DNA of 64,000 nucleotides. Origin: Vanilla planifolia (Eukaryota > Streptophyta > Magnoliopsida > Asparagales > Orchidaceae). Each line of letters opens with the position of its first letter. Within the stretch, counting starts at the first letter, position 1. Made by a program: the position numbers and the translations under genes. The stretch lies in assembly GCA_023846275.1 (NCBI GenBank), contig JAIUJO010000232.1:305619-369618 (forward strand). Direction: 5' to 3'. Below are positions 23,941 to 36,100 of the stretch, piece after piece. Below the pieces are notes generated by a model. The model searched no databases. It had not been told where the DNA came from and saw nothing but the letters and a program-made list of their open reading frames with translations.

Positions 23941-26450
23941 TATTAGGATGTTAAGACATGCAATAGTTTTCTTCTATAGTAAAAATAAGTTTTAAGAGAA
24001 TTTATTTAAAGAGACTTTACACATTGGCAGCCTTTTCTTCCTCGTGCTTAACTACATATTATAAAATCTTCTATTTCACTAAATAGACTTCATGTGGTGG
24101 GACTTCTCGGGAACTTGACAAACTTTGTTGTTCTAGATTTAGAAAATCTTATATCTCAAGTTCCTCTTTCAATCTTTTAGTGAAACACCTTTTAGTTAAT
24201 TAACATTTTCCAACTTTATTTCCCTTTGTAATTGATGATTTTGTTGTGTTGTTAGTAGTTGATGCGTGAAAAAAGTTAGCGTTCTTGTTGAGGAAGATGT
24301 TTCTTTAATAGACTCTGTGTAAGAACAGTAACCAACAAGAACATCCAAGAAATATAAGAATATATTCTAGTTCTTTCTAGTATTCAATAGATAACTCAGT
24401 AAGTACTTAGGGAACATATTAACTAGATATTGAGATCTTTATTTTAAATTTGAATTTTCATGAAATTTGTTATGTGTGTGAGGCATGAAAGTGCTTCGGC
24501 TGGAAAAAGTAGACTTTAGATAGGCCATTTTTTTGCAAAATATGTTAGTGTTTTGATTTTTAACTCTATAAATTATCTTTGTAATAATTCTAGTTTAAGT
24601 CTTTTTGTGACGATTTATACAACTAGTTTAAAGATTTCTATGGTCAATATAATGTTAATTTATGCCTTTTGTGACCATTTGTTTACTAATTATCTATTTG
24701 TGGCTTAAATGGTCTTTATAAGGTATCTTTTCTTTAATTATATTATTAAGGGGACCAGTTAAATTATTATTTTTTCCATTTAGAAGTTTGATGACAATAA
24801 TATATTTATTAATAATGGGAAAATCACTAAATAACACTTACCAATGTGTGGTTAATTTATTCTTAATAATTATGATGTAAACTACCATGATTACTTTGTA
24901 ATTAGTCCTAAGAGTAAATTCTCCTCTATTTTTAGGAATATTTTAAAGCTTTATAAGATATATATACACAATACAATTTCAGCAACTAAGGCGATTAATT
25001 TACTTTGATAAATTCATTTGTAATATCTACTTATAAGTTGACACATCTTGTATGGTTTCTTGTAATTTTTTTTATTTTTTTATACCTCCCCCAAGCATCT
25101 AGGCATCCATCACTAACTAGTTGACGAAATTGTAATAGAGCTAATTATCTAATATTTTGTTTTATCCTACCAAGTAGCTAGATTTCTTCGTCATTGAAGC
25201 GTCATTCAACTTTCAACTGAGTTTTCACATATATTAGTTCTACAAGTTTAGCCAAAAAAGGAACAAAAAAATTGTGGTTAATTAATATTTCTAAGAAAAC
25301 TCTTGAAATCTTTTAGTGTTAGCAAATTATTATGTATGTTTATCAATAAATTACATATATGATCCTATGAGTTCACTCCTCCAATTCACATATTTAATCC
25401 TAAAAAGATAAATATATTTTTTCCCTATTTTTTTATTTGTTTTTGATAACACAAGAACTTCCAATAAACATATTAGAAAAAGAAAAGTCTAAAAGGGTTA
25501 AATGTGAAAGAGTATATATACTAAAGATAAAGATATCATATATGTTGGTTGCTATGAATTTGTTATGATTTTTTAAGATGTTGCACATTTTTATTTGAAA
25601 TTTAGGTGGCACATACTTTAATCCAAATAGCCATAACTAACAATTAATAATTGCCTTTAGGAACTACGTATGTTGTGAATTGTATACTTTCTTTGTCCAT
25701 TCTTACCTACAAAATTCCTAATTTCATGTCAAATTTGCTATACATATTACTATTTTAAATTTTATTTAGTAGAATTTCCTTGCTAGGTATAATATAATAA
25801 CCTTATGTTGTATTATAATTTAATTATTTGCAATTAAATATTATTCTTATTTTACCTCGTATTAATTAAGAACTTGTTGTAACCATTACTTTCCCTTATT
25901 AATGCTACTTGTAATAATATTTTAATATGAATTTCATATTTTTCGAAGTCATTATGGTTTTCATCTAGTTGTTTCATTTTAAAGATTAAATTGTTAGTTA
26001 TTTATCTTGTATGTGTAATATTTTGCCTATTTTTGTCCAATTTTCAGCTAACTAATTATAGTATATGTAGTTTTAAAACAATACATTTTTTGCCTATTCC
26101 ATGCTTTTTCTTTATTCACATTTAAAAGATCTAGGTCTTTATCTTATAGTCTAACTTCTTCAAGTAAACAACTATAGATATCTCTATCTTGTTCTGATTT
26201 TTTTTTACGAAAACATAAACATTTTTCTTCAAATTCTTGTTCAATATACATGTACATTCTTTCTCTATCAACTTTATCATTTCAACATTGATATGGGAAA
26301 TGAATTGGACCTCAAATAAATCACTTCAATTTTTTCTTACAGCTCAAAGAGCTTTGAACCTTTTTACCTAATTTCTAATAGGTCTCCTTTTTTTGAAATA
26401 TTTTTTCCTTAATAGTTTCTTACCTATGCTAGCATTATAGTATGTTTGTA
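23940..26450. other. Unassigned AT-rich part of the insert
   Basis: No open frame of note, no satellite periodicity and no recognisable RNA gene. The zone near 24250-24350 is somewhat less AT-rich, and its plus strand becomes strongly T- and pyrimidine-rich from about 25900. It could be intron-like, intergenic or eroded element DNA. Confidence 0.5.
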
Positions 26451-26459
26451 TCATTATCT

Positions 26460-27000
26460 TATTTCCATAGCAAAAGCTTTTAATTTTTTTGTTAGACTCT
26501 TATCCCATGCATTTCTCTTTGAGATAATTAATGATAAACTTTACCTTAGAATTGATTACAATGATACTCTTATAACCAACTAATTCTTTCCATTTTTCTT
26601 AGTTATTCTTCCTAATTGTAGAGGTAGTTTAATAAAATATTTATCTCTTAATTTGACATCCATAAAACTTCTAGCATTTTTGGCAACTAGAAGGAACCAT
26701 ATCGTAGAAACTAGTTATTACTAATCATTGTCTTTCCTAGCATTTTTCTTTCAAAATTGTATCTCCTCAACTTGGGCTTATGCCTAGGATGATTTCTTAA
26801 GTTTTGCTAGTAATATTATAGAGTTCTACGTGTAACATTTGCTTAAATTCTTTGGCACATGAGAATAATCAACTCTGAAATAATCATTTGGTTCTTTCAA
26901 ATAGCAAATTCTCAATGAATTCAACATTTCCATGTGCTTCCAAGTTCTAAGGTTGATTTATTTCATTTATGGCATCTCCTTCCCAGCAATCCAAAAATTT
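26460..27000 (-). pseudogene. Coding-like relic C, family unknown
   Basis: The minus strand holds short open stretches with protein-like composition: about 26590-26700 ('LVAKNARSFMDVKLRDKY') and about 26830-26990 ('LKEPNDYFRVDYSHVPKN'). They are separated by stops and lie in different frames. I recognise no family. Being on the same strand as relics A and B, they may belong to the same former gene or element. Low confidence that it was ever coding. Confidence 0.3.
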
Positions 27001-27109
27001 TAGCCATTTTTAACGATGGGTGCTTGGTGATAGTAATAGACTTCCTTAGTCATCTTGTTTATATAGCTCCTCTTTCGTAACTCTTTTTTCCCACATTCCT
27101 CTCATTACT

Positions 27110-27330
27110 AATAGTATCAAATCATTTGTCCTAAGCTTTCACTTTTCTTTGTATGTATATGTGAAAACTATACTTTGCCTCTCACTTGATCCTTACATTT
27201 TTATTTGGATTTATTGTATTACTTAAATTTGTCACATTGAAGCTTCGATATATATGTACATAATATTTGAATAATAATGTGTTAATATTTTTTTATTTAA
27301 TTTATAAATTCTTGATAATTCCAAGCAAGA
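27110..27330 (-). repeat. Satellite fragment, reverse (~half a unit)
   Basis: From 'ctaagctttcacttttc' near 27130 the plus strand follows the reverse unit: the 'atatgtgaaaactat' box, 'ctctcacttgatccttaca', 'ttggatttattgtatta' and the AT-only zone. It stops in the 'ataattccaagcaagatg' box near 27330, where orientation flips. It marks the right boundary of the 4.8-kb insert. Confidence 0.75.
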
Positions 27331-29207
27331 TGATGATTTAATTTGTTAGATCTCATTAGCATGAGTTCAATGAAGTTTGTCTCATTTCGATTAGACCATG
27401 TTTGAAATTAGTATGATTAACTATGTATAGAAGCATAAAAAATTCTATAGCATTTTCTAATATTTTTCAAATATATATTAAAGATAAAATTTGATAAATT
27501 TATGCAAAGTAATTATCATAAACAAAGGCAATGTATTGGTCGCATCAGGAGAGAATTAGATTTACAAATAATATAATCAAATCAAAGATAAACATTTGAA
27601 GAAATGTGACAAATTGTATGATAAAGTTCAGCTTCATCATACTATGGAGATGAAGGGTATGATTTGAAAGGTCTCATGATGTCTTCACAAATATTAGATA
27701 ATATCTAATTAATGCTAATAAAATAATATTTATTTCATTTTAATCAGACCTTAGATGGATTAATGAAGTTAAAAAAATTAAATAATTGTTAAAATTAAAA
27801 GAATACTAATGTAATGTTAAGTAAATATATATTATAATTTAAAGGTTATAAACGAAATGAATGTAATATAACCAAAGTTAACTGATGTAAAGGTAATGCC
27901 AAACTAAATTAATAGTTACATAGTGAAATAATCAAATTAAATTAGAAAATTCTAAGATATATGATAAATTTAATATGACTGTTTTTCCATTATATGATGG
28001 AGATAGAGCATATCTTGCCTAAATATTAAATTAAAACAAATTTAGATATCTCATGAAGCCTATCAAAATCCTAGAAAATAAAACATTTAAATATATAAAA
28101 AATGAACATTCAGTTGGATAAAGTTGGTCAAGTTGAGTTCAATGATTTTTGTTTTGTCTCGATGAAATCTCATTCGGAATTGTAATGAACAACAACGAAA
28201 AATAAGCTTAAATAATTGTAAAAGTTTTATTTTAATGTTAAGTAAATATAAAATAAAGTTCATGTAAGATAAATCAAGGAAGTGTAGTATAACCAAATCA
28301 TGGTAAGCTAAGGGTCGTATGAGTAGAAAATTAAAGTTCATAGTAATGTATGGAAATCAAATTGAAAAAGTTTAAGAAAAGAAGATAAATTATATGGAAA
28401 GTAGAAATCCAAAATACTAAGAGATTGAGTACAACATCCTCAATAAAAAAATTGGATATAAATCAAAATCAATTACAATGCATGCCAAAAAAATATAAAA
28501 ATATTTTAGAATATAAAAAATGAATTTCTAACTTTATAGAGTTGATCAAGGTAAGTAAAAATTTTAGTTTCTCTTTAATAAATTAAAAAAATAAATATCA
28601 AAATATTATTTTAACATTAGGTCAGTATATGTAAATGTTGAGTTGAAGTAAATTAAAGCATTGTAATGAAAAAAAAGGTAATGTATGTTAAGCATCACAT
28701 GAGAGAAACTTTTGTGTTTCATAAGAATAAAACACAAATAAAGAAGAAAATATTAAGAATTAACATAAATTGTTTACAAAAGTTTTATTCCAATATACTG
28801 AGAAGGTTGACAATAATATCTGAGACTATCAAACTGGACATGGATCTAAATACCTCATGAAGTAAACCATTGTTCTAGAAAAAATAGAAAATGAATATTT
28901 AAATGGATATAGCAGATTGATAGTAGTACAATAAGGATTATTTATTTTTTACCATACAACATTTGGAATTACCATGAATTACTGAAGTAACTAAGCCAAA
29001 ATAATTATAAATTATTATTTTAATATTAAGTAAATATGTATTAAAGTTGAAATAGAATAAATTGAAAAAATCTAATATAGCCAAATAAAAGCAATGTAAA
29101 GTTTACACCATATATGATTTACAAACACCAATTTATATAACAAAATAAAAGAAAAAGGTTTAAAACATATTAATTTTGTTGAAAGTTTTACTATAAGATA
29201 TCGAGGA

Positions 29208-29230
29208 GATCAAGAGTAACATCCTCGATC
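29208..29230 (+). repeat. Well-preserved core dyad of the satellite unit
   Basis: Reads GATCAAG, nine bases, CTCGATC. The consensus over units is GATCGAG-N9-CTCGATC with TGTAACATC as the spacer, a perfect 7-bp dyad. Here one CpG in the left half has become CpA. It could be a protein-binding site or simply a conserved hairpin; no factor can be named. Confidence 0.7.
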
Positions 29231-32200
29231 ATAAAAAAAACATGCAAGTGGAAATGTCTAATAAAGCATGCTGAAATACTATAAAATAAAAAATTTAAAT
29301 TTATTAACATCAAAATTTAATTTCATAAAACTCATCCAAAGGTGTCTAATTAATTTTTTCTTTTAGATAGAATTATTCTAAAATATGAAAGTGAATAATC
29401 ACAAATAATAACAAATTATAGTTGTAGTATTAAGATAATACATATTCAAATTAAAAAGAGCAAAATTGAAATATCATACTCAACCATATTAAAGTACTAT
29501 AATAGTCTAATATAAACAAAAAAATTCATGCATATACTATGACGAAATAAAAGTAATGTAAATGTCACACTAGAGGTGGTTTATTATTACATAACATTTA
29601 ATAAAAGCAAAGAAAAATATTTTAAGAAAGTTGATAAATATTTTCAAAAAGTTACATTCCAAGATGCTAAAGAGATTGTGTGAAAAGCTTATATTCAACA
29701 CATCATTTATAATTCAAAACTTTCTCATAATACATGCAAAAACAATAGAATTATTTTAAAAAATATCAAAATTTCTATTTAATTTGATAGAACTCATTCA
29801 GATTAATCCAATCATATTTATTGTTTTAATATTTCCTTTTTTGAAACTATTGCAAGTTTCCAAATTGGAATAATGAATAATAAAAATATGTTATTATTGT
29901 AATAATAATAGAAAATATGATATAAATTGTAATAAATAGAAACAATGTATTATAACAAAATCAGATAAAATTAAAGAGTACATGAGAGTAGAATTAGAGT
30001 TTGATTAGAAAATTAAGCAAATGAAAGCAAAAAAGTTGAACAAAAGAGATAAATTATTAAAGAAAATTTCATTCGAAGGCCCTCAGTAGAACCAAATGTA
30101 ACTTCATCCATCACCAAAAGAGCTATGAATCAAAAGGTCATCTAAGGTGCAACAAAATCTTAGAAAATAAAATATTTAAAAAATAGAAAAAACAAATTTT
30201 ATTTTGGTAGAAATAATTTTTTTTTTTGTCTCGACGAGTATTCCTTCGGAATTACTATAAAGTTTTATAGTAAATATGCTAAAAAATAATAAATCATTAT
30301 TAAAATTTTTAGTATTTAAATATAAAATGTCATAGAATATAGTAAAAGATATAATAAAATAAGAATGTGTTAGGCAGAGACAAGAATGATATAATAATTA
30401 ACTAACAATGCACCAAAATCTATGAAAAAAAGTTTAAAAAAGAGATGAATTGTGTATGAAAATTATATTCAAAGATAATACAAAGATATTTTGTAACATC
30501 CTTAATCATAAAATAAGGTACAAATGAAAATTTGTCGTATAAAATAAAACAAAACTACAAAAATTTTTTAAAATTGAAAAACAAAAATTTAATTGAATAG
30601 AGATCTTTAAGATGGGTCCAACAATTATTTTTTCATCTTAAATGCATGTTATGTGAAATTATTATTAATTAGATAAATAAATGTGTATAATTAATAACTA
30701 ATTACTATTTTAATATTAAGTAAATATATGCAGAAAAAAGAGATAAAGTGAAGCAAAGTTTTAAAACTAAATAAAAATGACATAAACGTCACACGAGAGG
30801 GGATTAAGAATCACATAGCCATCTAAGAAAATCAAAGTAAAACTTTTGAATAATGACATTAATTGTGTGATAAAGTTGCATTTCAAGAGACTAAAAAGAT
30901 TGATAGTAACATACTCGATCATAAAAAAAGTGAAGATTCAAAATTCCTTGTAAATAGTACATAACATGAAAAAATTAAAACGAAAAATAAATATTTACTT
31001 ACATAAAGCTTTTCAAAATGAGTTTATTTACTTTTTGTTTTCCCAATCATACAACCTTTGTAATTACCACAAACCAAAGAAAAAAGTACTTAAATAATAA
31101 TAAATTAATATTTTTCTTTTTTTTAAATATATATTGAAGCAAACATGAGTTAACTTGCTTAATGTAATAATAAAAATCAAAATGATGCAAAGATCACATT
31201 TGTTTAGAATTGTATTTTCAAAAAATTATTGCCAAAACATTGGGAAAATTTTATGAAATAAGGTAAATTATGTAATCAAGGTAATCCAAAGGTCTAATAA
31301 GAAAAAGGTTAAGAGTTATTTAGTAATACAAAAAAATCGAAGTGAAACACATGAATAAATGAGATAAATAACAAAAGAAAATTACATTATAAGATACCTG
31401 AGAGACGAGTGTAGCATCGTTCATCATCAAATATGCTATGAATCAAATATCACCTCAAGCGTTTCAAAATCATTAAAAAAAAAATTTTCAAAAAAACAAA
31501 AAATTAACATTTAATTGGAAAGTGCTTGTTGAGATGAGTCAAATGTCTTTTGATATGTCACAATTGGACCTAATTCATAATGATTATAAAGAAAATATAA
31601 ATAATAATAATAATTACAATTATGATTTTATTATTAAGTAAAATATATTAAAGCTAAAATCTATTAAATATAAGGAATGCAAAATAACTCATTCAAAATG
31701 ATGTGAACCTCTCATGAGAGAAGATTTGGAGTTAATAATATTATAAAAAAACAAAGTAAAAAATTTAAGTAAGCATGAAGAAATATTTGAAGAAAAGCAA
31801 GTGCTAAATTTGAGGAATAAAATATATAAAAAAATAAAAAGAAATTTTAGATTAGATAGAGCTTTTTGAGATGAGTTCTAAGATGTTTGTTTTGCCTTGG
31901 TCAAATCTTGTATGGATTTAGAGAAAATTAAAAATTAAGTATGCATAAATATTATTTCGTTATTATATTAATAATATTTAAATATATAATAATTCTCAAA
32001 TGAGATTAATTAAAGTGATATAACATAACAAAAACAAAAGATTGTAAATGCAACATAAGATGAGAATTAAATATTCTTAATACTGATACTAAATAAAAAA
32101 AATTATTCAAAGAAATGAGAAACATTTTGCTCGATAATTTTGTTCTATGATACTAATCAGAATTATTTGTAGCAACCTCATTCCTTAAATGAAGGAAGAA

Positions 32201-32379
32201 TTGAAATCTCTTGTAAAATGAGCTAAGCACCATGTAGATAAAAAAGTTAATAATGTGGAAATGAATTTTTAATTATATAGAACTCATTGAGATAAATCCA
32301 ATGATATTTCAGTTAGACCTCATTAGCAATTACTATGAGTACTTAAGTATTACACATTAATTATAAATCATTACAATTG

Positions 32380-32401
32380 TTATATATATATATATATATA
32401 T
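32380..32401 (+). repeat. TA microsatellite, ~22 bp
   Basis: TA run directly before 'ttaaaactaaataag', the same unit position as the runs at 3324 and 4779. Confidence 0.95.
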
Positions 32402-32589
32402 TAAAACTAAATAAGGTAATTTCAAGAAATATATCACAATAAAAAAATCTTTTAAACTTCAGCAAGAGAAGGTCAAAGAAAAAAAATAAAGAAATGAGAC
32501 AAAATTCATGAGAAATTGCAATCCAATATACAAAGGAGATTGAGTGTGACATTCTTAATCATCAATTAGTTATGAATGAAAATTCATCT

Positions 32590-32870
32590 ATCGACCTTTC
32601 CAACACTTATTTTTGTTATATTGTATGGTTTAAATTTAACATATTTTTTAATTATTATCTGTTTACCTAATATTAAAATAAAATTTAATTATAGTTTAAG
32701 GTTATTTATTTGATAACTTATGCTAATTCAAAGCATGGTGTCTTCATTACACTCGATTAGATGACTTTTAACAAATTAATTTTTTTTAATTACAAATATT
32801 TTTTAAAGCTTTTGCAATCTCTATGGTGTATTGATTTGTGCTTAATTTTACAATCGATGAATTGTATAAA
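32590..32870 (-). repeat. Satellite fragment, reverse (~280 bp)
   Basis: Plus strand shows the reverse landmarks in order: 'tttttgttatattgtatgg', 'cctaatattaaaataaa', 'ttatgctaattcaaag', then 'gcttttgcaatctctatgg' and 'ttacaatcgatgaattgt'. It contains internal deletions and is flanked by forward satellite on both sides. Confidence 0.7.
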
Positions 32871-33190
32871 AAAAGTTATGAAAAAATGCTAAATAAATAT
32901 TTAAATAGAAAGAGATCATCAAGAAAAATAACCAAGTCTAATAATATTTGTTTTTTAAATCTAAACTAATCTTTATTTGTCACAAATTAACAAGAAAATT
33001 AAGAATAAATAGTAATAAAACAATATTTTATTATTAATTAACAATATATCAAAGTTAGGATAAGATAAATTGAAATGATTAAATTTAACCAAATCAAAGT
33101 GATATGGTGGTCATGTGAGAGAAGAATTAGAATTACAAACTAAAGTAACCAACAATAGCTAAAAAACAATAACCAATTAGATCACTATAA
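32870..33190 (+). repeat. Satellite fragment, forward (~320 bp)
   Basis: Runs from 'aaataaatatttaaatag' near 32890 through the AT-only zone to 'taaccaaatcaaagtgat' near 33087 and 'gagagaagaattagaatta' near 33116, less than one unit. It then breaks into reverse satellite near 33190. With the preceding fragment it makes a small shuffled patch between two long blocks. Confidence 0.75.
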
Positions 33191-36100
33191 TAAATTGTTA
33201 TAGTTTGGATTATTTACTTTGAAAATTTTGAGTATTACCATACCACGTATAATCAAGACAAAACCGATGATATTGGACACAACTTACTGCGTTTTATCCA
33301 ATAAAATATTCATTTCAATATTCTTAAATAATTGTCTTTCAAGGATTTTGGCAAGCTTTATGAGGTATTTTGATTTGCACCTAGTTTAGCAATCCATAAT
33401 GTTCCACTTGATCTCCTTAGCATAAATGAATGTAACTTTCCTATATGATTTAACTCATTTACTCATAGTTTTTGCCTTGCTTTGGTTATATTAATAAGAA
33501 TCTATAATTCTCTTCCCATTTGAAATTTATAATATTTTCATTCAGTTCTATTAAATTCCTTCAATGTGTCACAATCTAGCTTTATTATATATTTACTAAA
33601 TATTAAAATGAGATCTTAATATTATTTTTTACTTGTTTAAATTATTATTTAATTATAATTCAAATTTAAGTTGGATCAAAATAAAATAAACTTCATTTGA
33701 CTCATCACAATAAGCCCTATCCAATTAAATATTATTTTTCATAATTTTAAATTTTTTTATTGAGCTTTACATATTTTATGAGATATTTTGACTATTACCT
33801 ATTTGTTGATTCATGATGTTACACTCAATCACTTTGTTATTTTGGAATGCAACTTTTCCTATCAAGTAACCTTCACATCACTTTTAGTTGGTTAGACCAA
33901 ATTGTTTTAATTGAACTTATTTTATCTTTATTATATACATATTTAATATTAAAATAAATTTTTATAATTCTTATTTAGTTTGGAAATTCATAGTTATTCA
34001 AAAAAAAGGTTGTATCAAATTGAAATAATCACTACTAAATCCATCTTGATTTGCTTCATATATTTGAAAATTCATTTTTAAATATTTAAAATTATTAAAT
34101 TTTCTAGTGTTTTAACATGCTTTACATTATACTTTTATTCATAATTCATTTGATAATCAAGGATGTTACACCCAATTTTATAAGTATTTTAGAATGCAAA
34201 TTTCTTACGCAATTTATCTTATTTCTTCAATTTTTTTCATTTAGTATTTTGTGATATTTGCATCACTATGATTTAATTATAATGCCTTACATCAAATTAT
34301 CACATTTTCCATTTGATATATATTTGCTAAATAATAAAATAATAAAATATTCTATTATTTATTCTAATTTAATTTGATAATTTTGGTAATTCCAAATAAT
34401 GTTCGATTGAGATGACATAAATGTAGTTAGACTCACCTCATTGACCTCCAATAATATAAACGCTTATTTTTATATTTTTATTTTTTTTATCATTTAGAAT
34501 GCTTTACAAGTCATTTAGTTTTGTAGCTAATTTTTTGTTTGTGGATAATGCACACATTCTCCTTAATTTCTTTGAATGTAATTTCGTCATATATTTTATC
34601 TTATTTCATCAAATGTTTTGTTTTAATTTTGTTGGGTTTTAATTATAGTATATTTTTTATCTTGAGCCCTTTACATCACTTTGGCGTGGTTGTCTCATAA
34701 TGTTTAAATTTCTCTTATTTTATCTTTATTATCTTCTTACTTAATTTTAAAATAAACTTTTTTAATTATTTCAAGTTTCTTATTTTAGTAATTCATAGCA
34801 ATTTGAAAAGAGGACTAAGAGAGATAAAAAAATTATCAGTCATGTTGAAGAGCATTACAATAGAACTCATTATAATCTTAGTTTACAACTTCCCCATAGA
34901 GTTTATCTAATTTTTTAAATTTAATTTTATTTAGTTATATTCCTTTCTAACTTTAAATCTTCTCTTCTATGACATTGCATTGATTTTGTTATATTAAATT
35001 GCTTTAATTTTTCTCATTTTAGGTAAAAATATAGTTGCTTAATTTTAAAATAATAATTTATTATTCCTTGTGGTTAATTACTTTGCTAACTCACAGTAAT
35101 TCTTAAAGAGAACAAATCAATGAAAAATAATGATTGTTCGAGTTATCTAAATGAGTTATATCTAATTTAATATTAATTTATATGCTTTTAAGTTATTTTG
35201 TTAGACTTTTAGCATATTTAATGAGACATTTTGATTTGTACTAGATTTGATGTTTAATGATGTTATAGGTAGTAACTTTATTATCTTAATAAATAACTTT
35301 GTCATATTATATAGGTAACTTTTGAAATTTATTACATCGGATTAGTTATATTACTATCTAATCTTAATATACTCTCGTTAGGCCTTTACATCAATTTCAT
35401 TTTATTATATTACATTCTTCAATTTATTTCATTTTATCTTTAATAAATAATTACATGAAATTATTGTAGTAATTTATTATTATTTATTTTTATTTAGTTT
35501 GGAAATTTGTAGCAATTCAAGAAGTGTTCTGATCGAGTTGAAAAGAACATAATTGGACTCATCTTGATGGGAACTATTTAAAAAAATAACTTTTTATTTA
35601 TTTATTAATTTTTTATTTTCTATAGTTTTTACATACATTGCAAAATATTTTGAATCATACTCAATTTTATGATGGAGGATGTTATAATCAACGTCTTTAT
35701 AACCTTCAAATGCAACAGTTTAGTATAAATTATGTCATTACTACTAACTTTTAATTTTGATTTTTTGTGTTAATATTTATCCTTTAATTTCCCCTTCTCT
35801 TACCTTTTCATTACTTTGATTTTGTTATGTTAATTCACTTTAACCTATCATATTCTATCTTTAATACATACATACTTAATATTTTTCTTATTTAATTTTG
35901 TAATTAATTATAATTGCAAATGATGTTTGATCGAGATGAACAAACTTAGTTGCATTAATCTCGATGAGCTCCATTTAAAAACATATTTTATTTTTTAAAA
36001 TAGTTTATTTTCAATAATTTTAAAATATTTTTTAAGACTTTTAGATTTATACATCATTTTATAATCGAGGATGTCAGAGTAAGGCTCCTTAATATCTTCT

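Larger units (their letters stand above)
22350..27110. other. 4.8-kb non-satellite insert, unidentified
   Basis: Sequence unrelated to the satellite, with longer runs of mixed composition and several decayed coding-like stretches on the minus strand (listed separately). I see no LTRs, terminal inverted repeats, poly-A tail or target-site duplication. Satellite on the left is forward and on the right reverse, so this is not a clean insertion into one array. It may be a decayed mobile element, captured genic DNA, or several nested pieces. Confidence 0.7.
27330..32590 (+). repeat. Satellite array block 9, forward units (~12)
   Basis: Forward units starting in 'agatctcattagcatgag' near 27350. 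Cores lie near 28434 ('aacatcctcaat'), 28815 ('ataatatctgagac'), 29218 ('aacatcctcgatc'), 30497 ('aacatccttaatc'), 30907 ('aacatactcgatc') and 32547 ('gacattcttaatc'). The copy at 29208-29230 preserves the core dyad well. No gene is seen; frames at 28087-28341 (minus), 28666-28860 and 32361-32552 (minus) are chance frames. Confidence 0.88.

Noticed and set aside
24250-24500. Possible LTR or untranslated leader in the second insert
   Set aside because: No matching second copy, no TG...CA ends and no primer-binding site could be seen.
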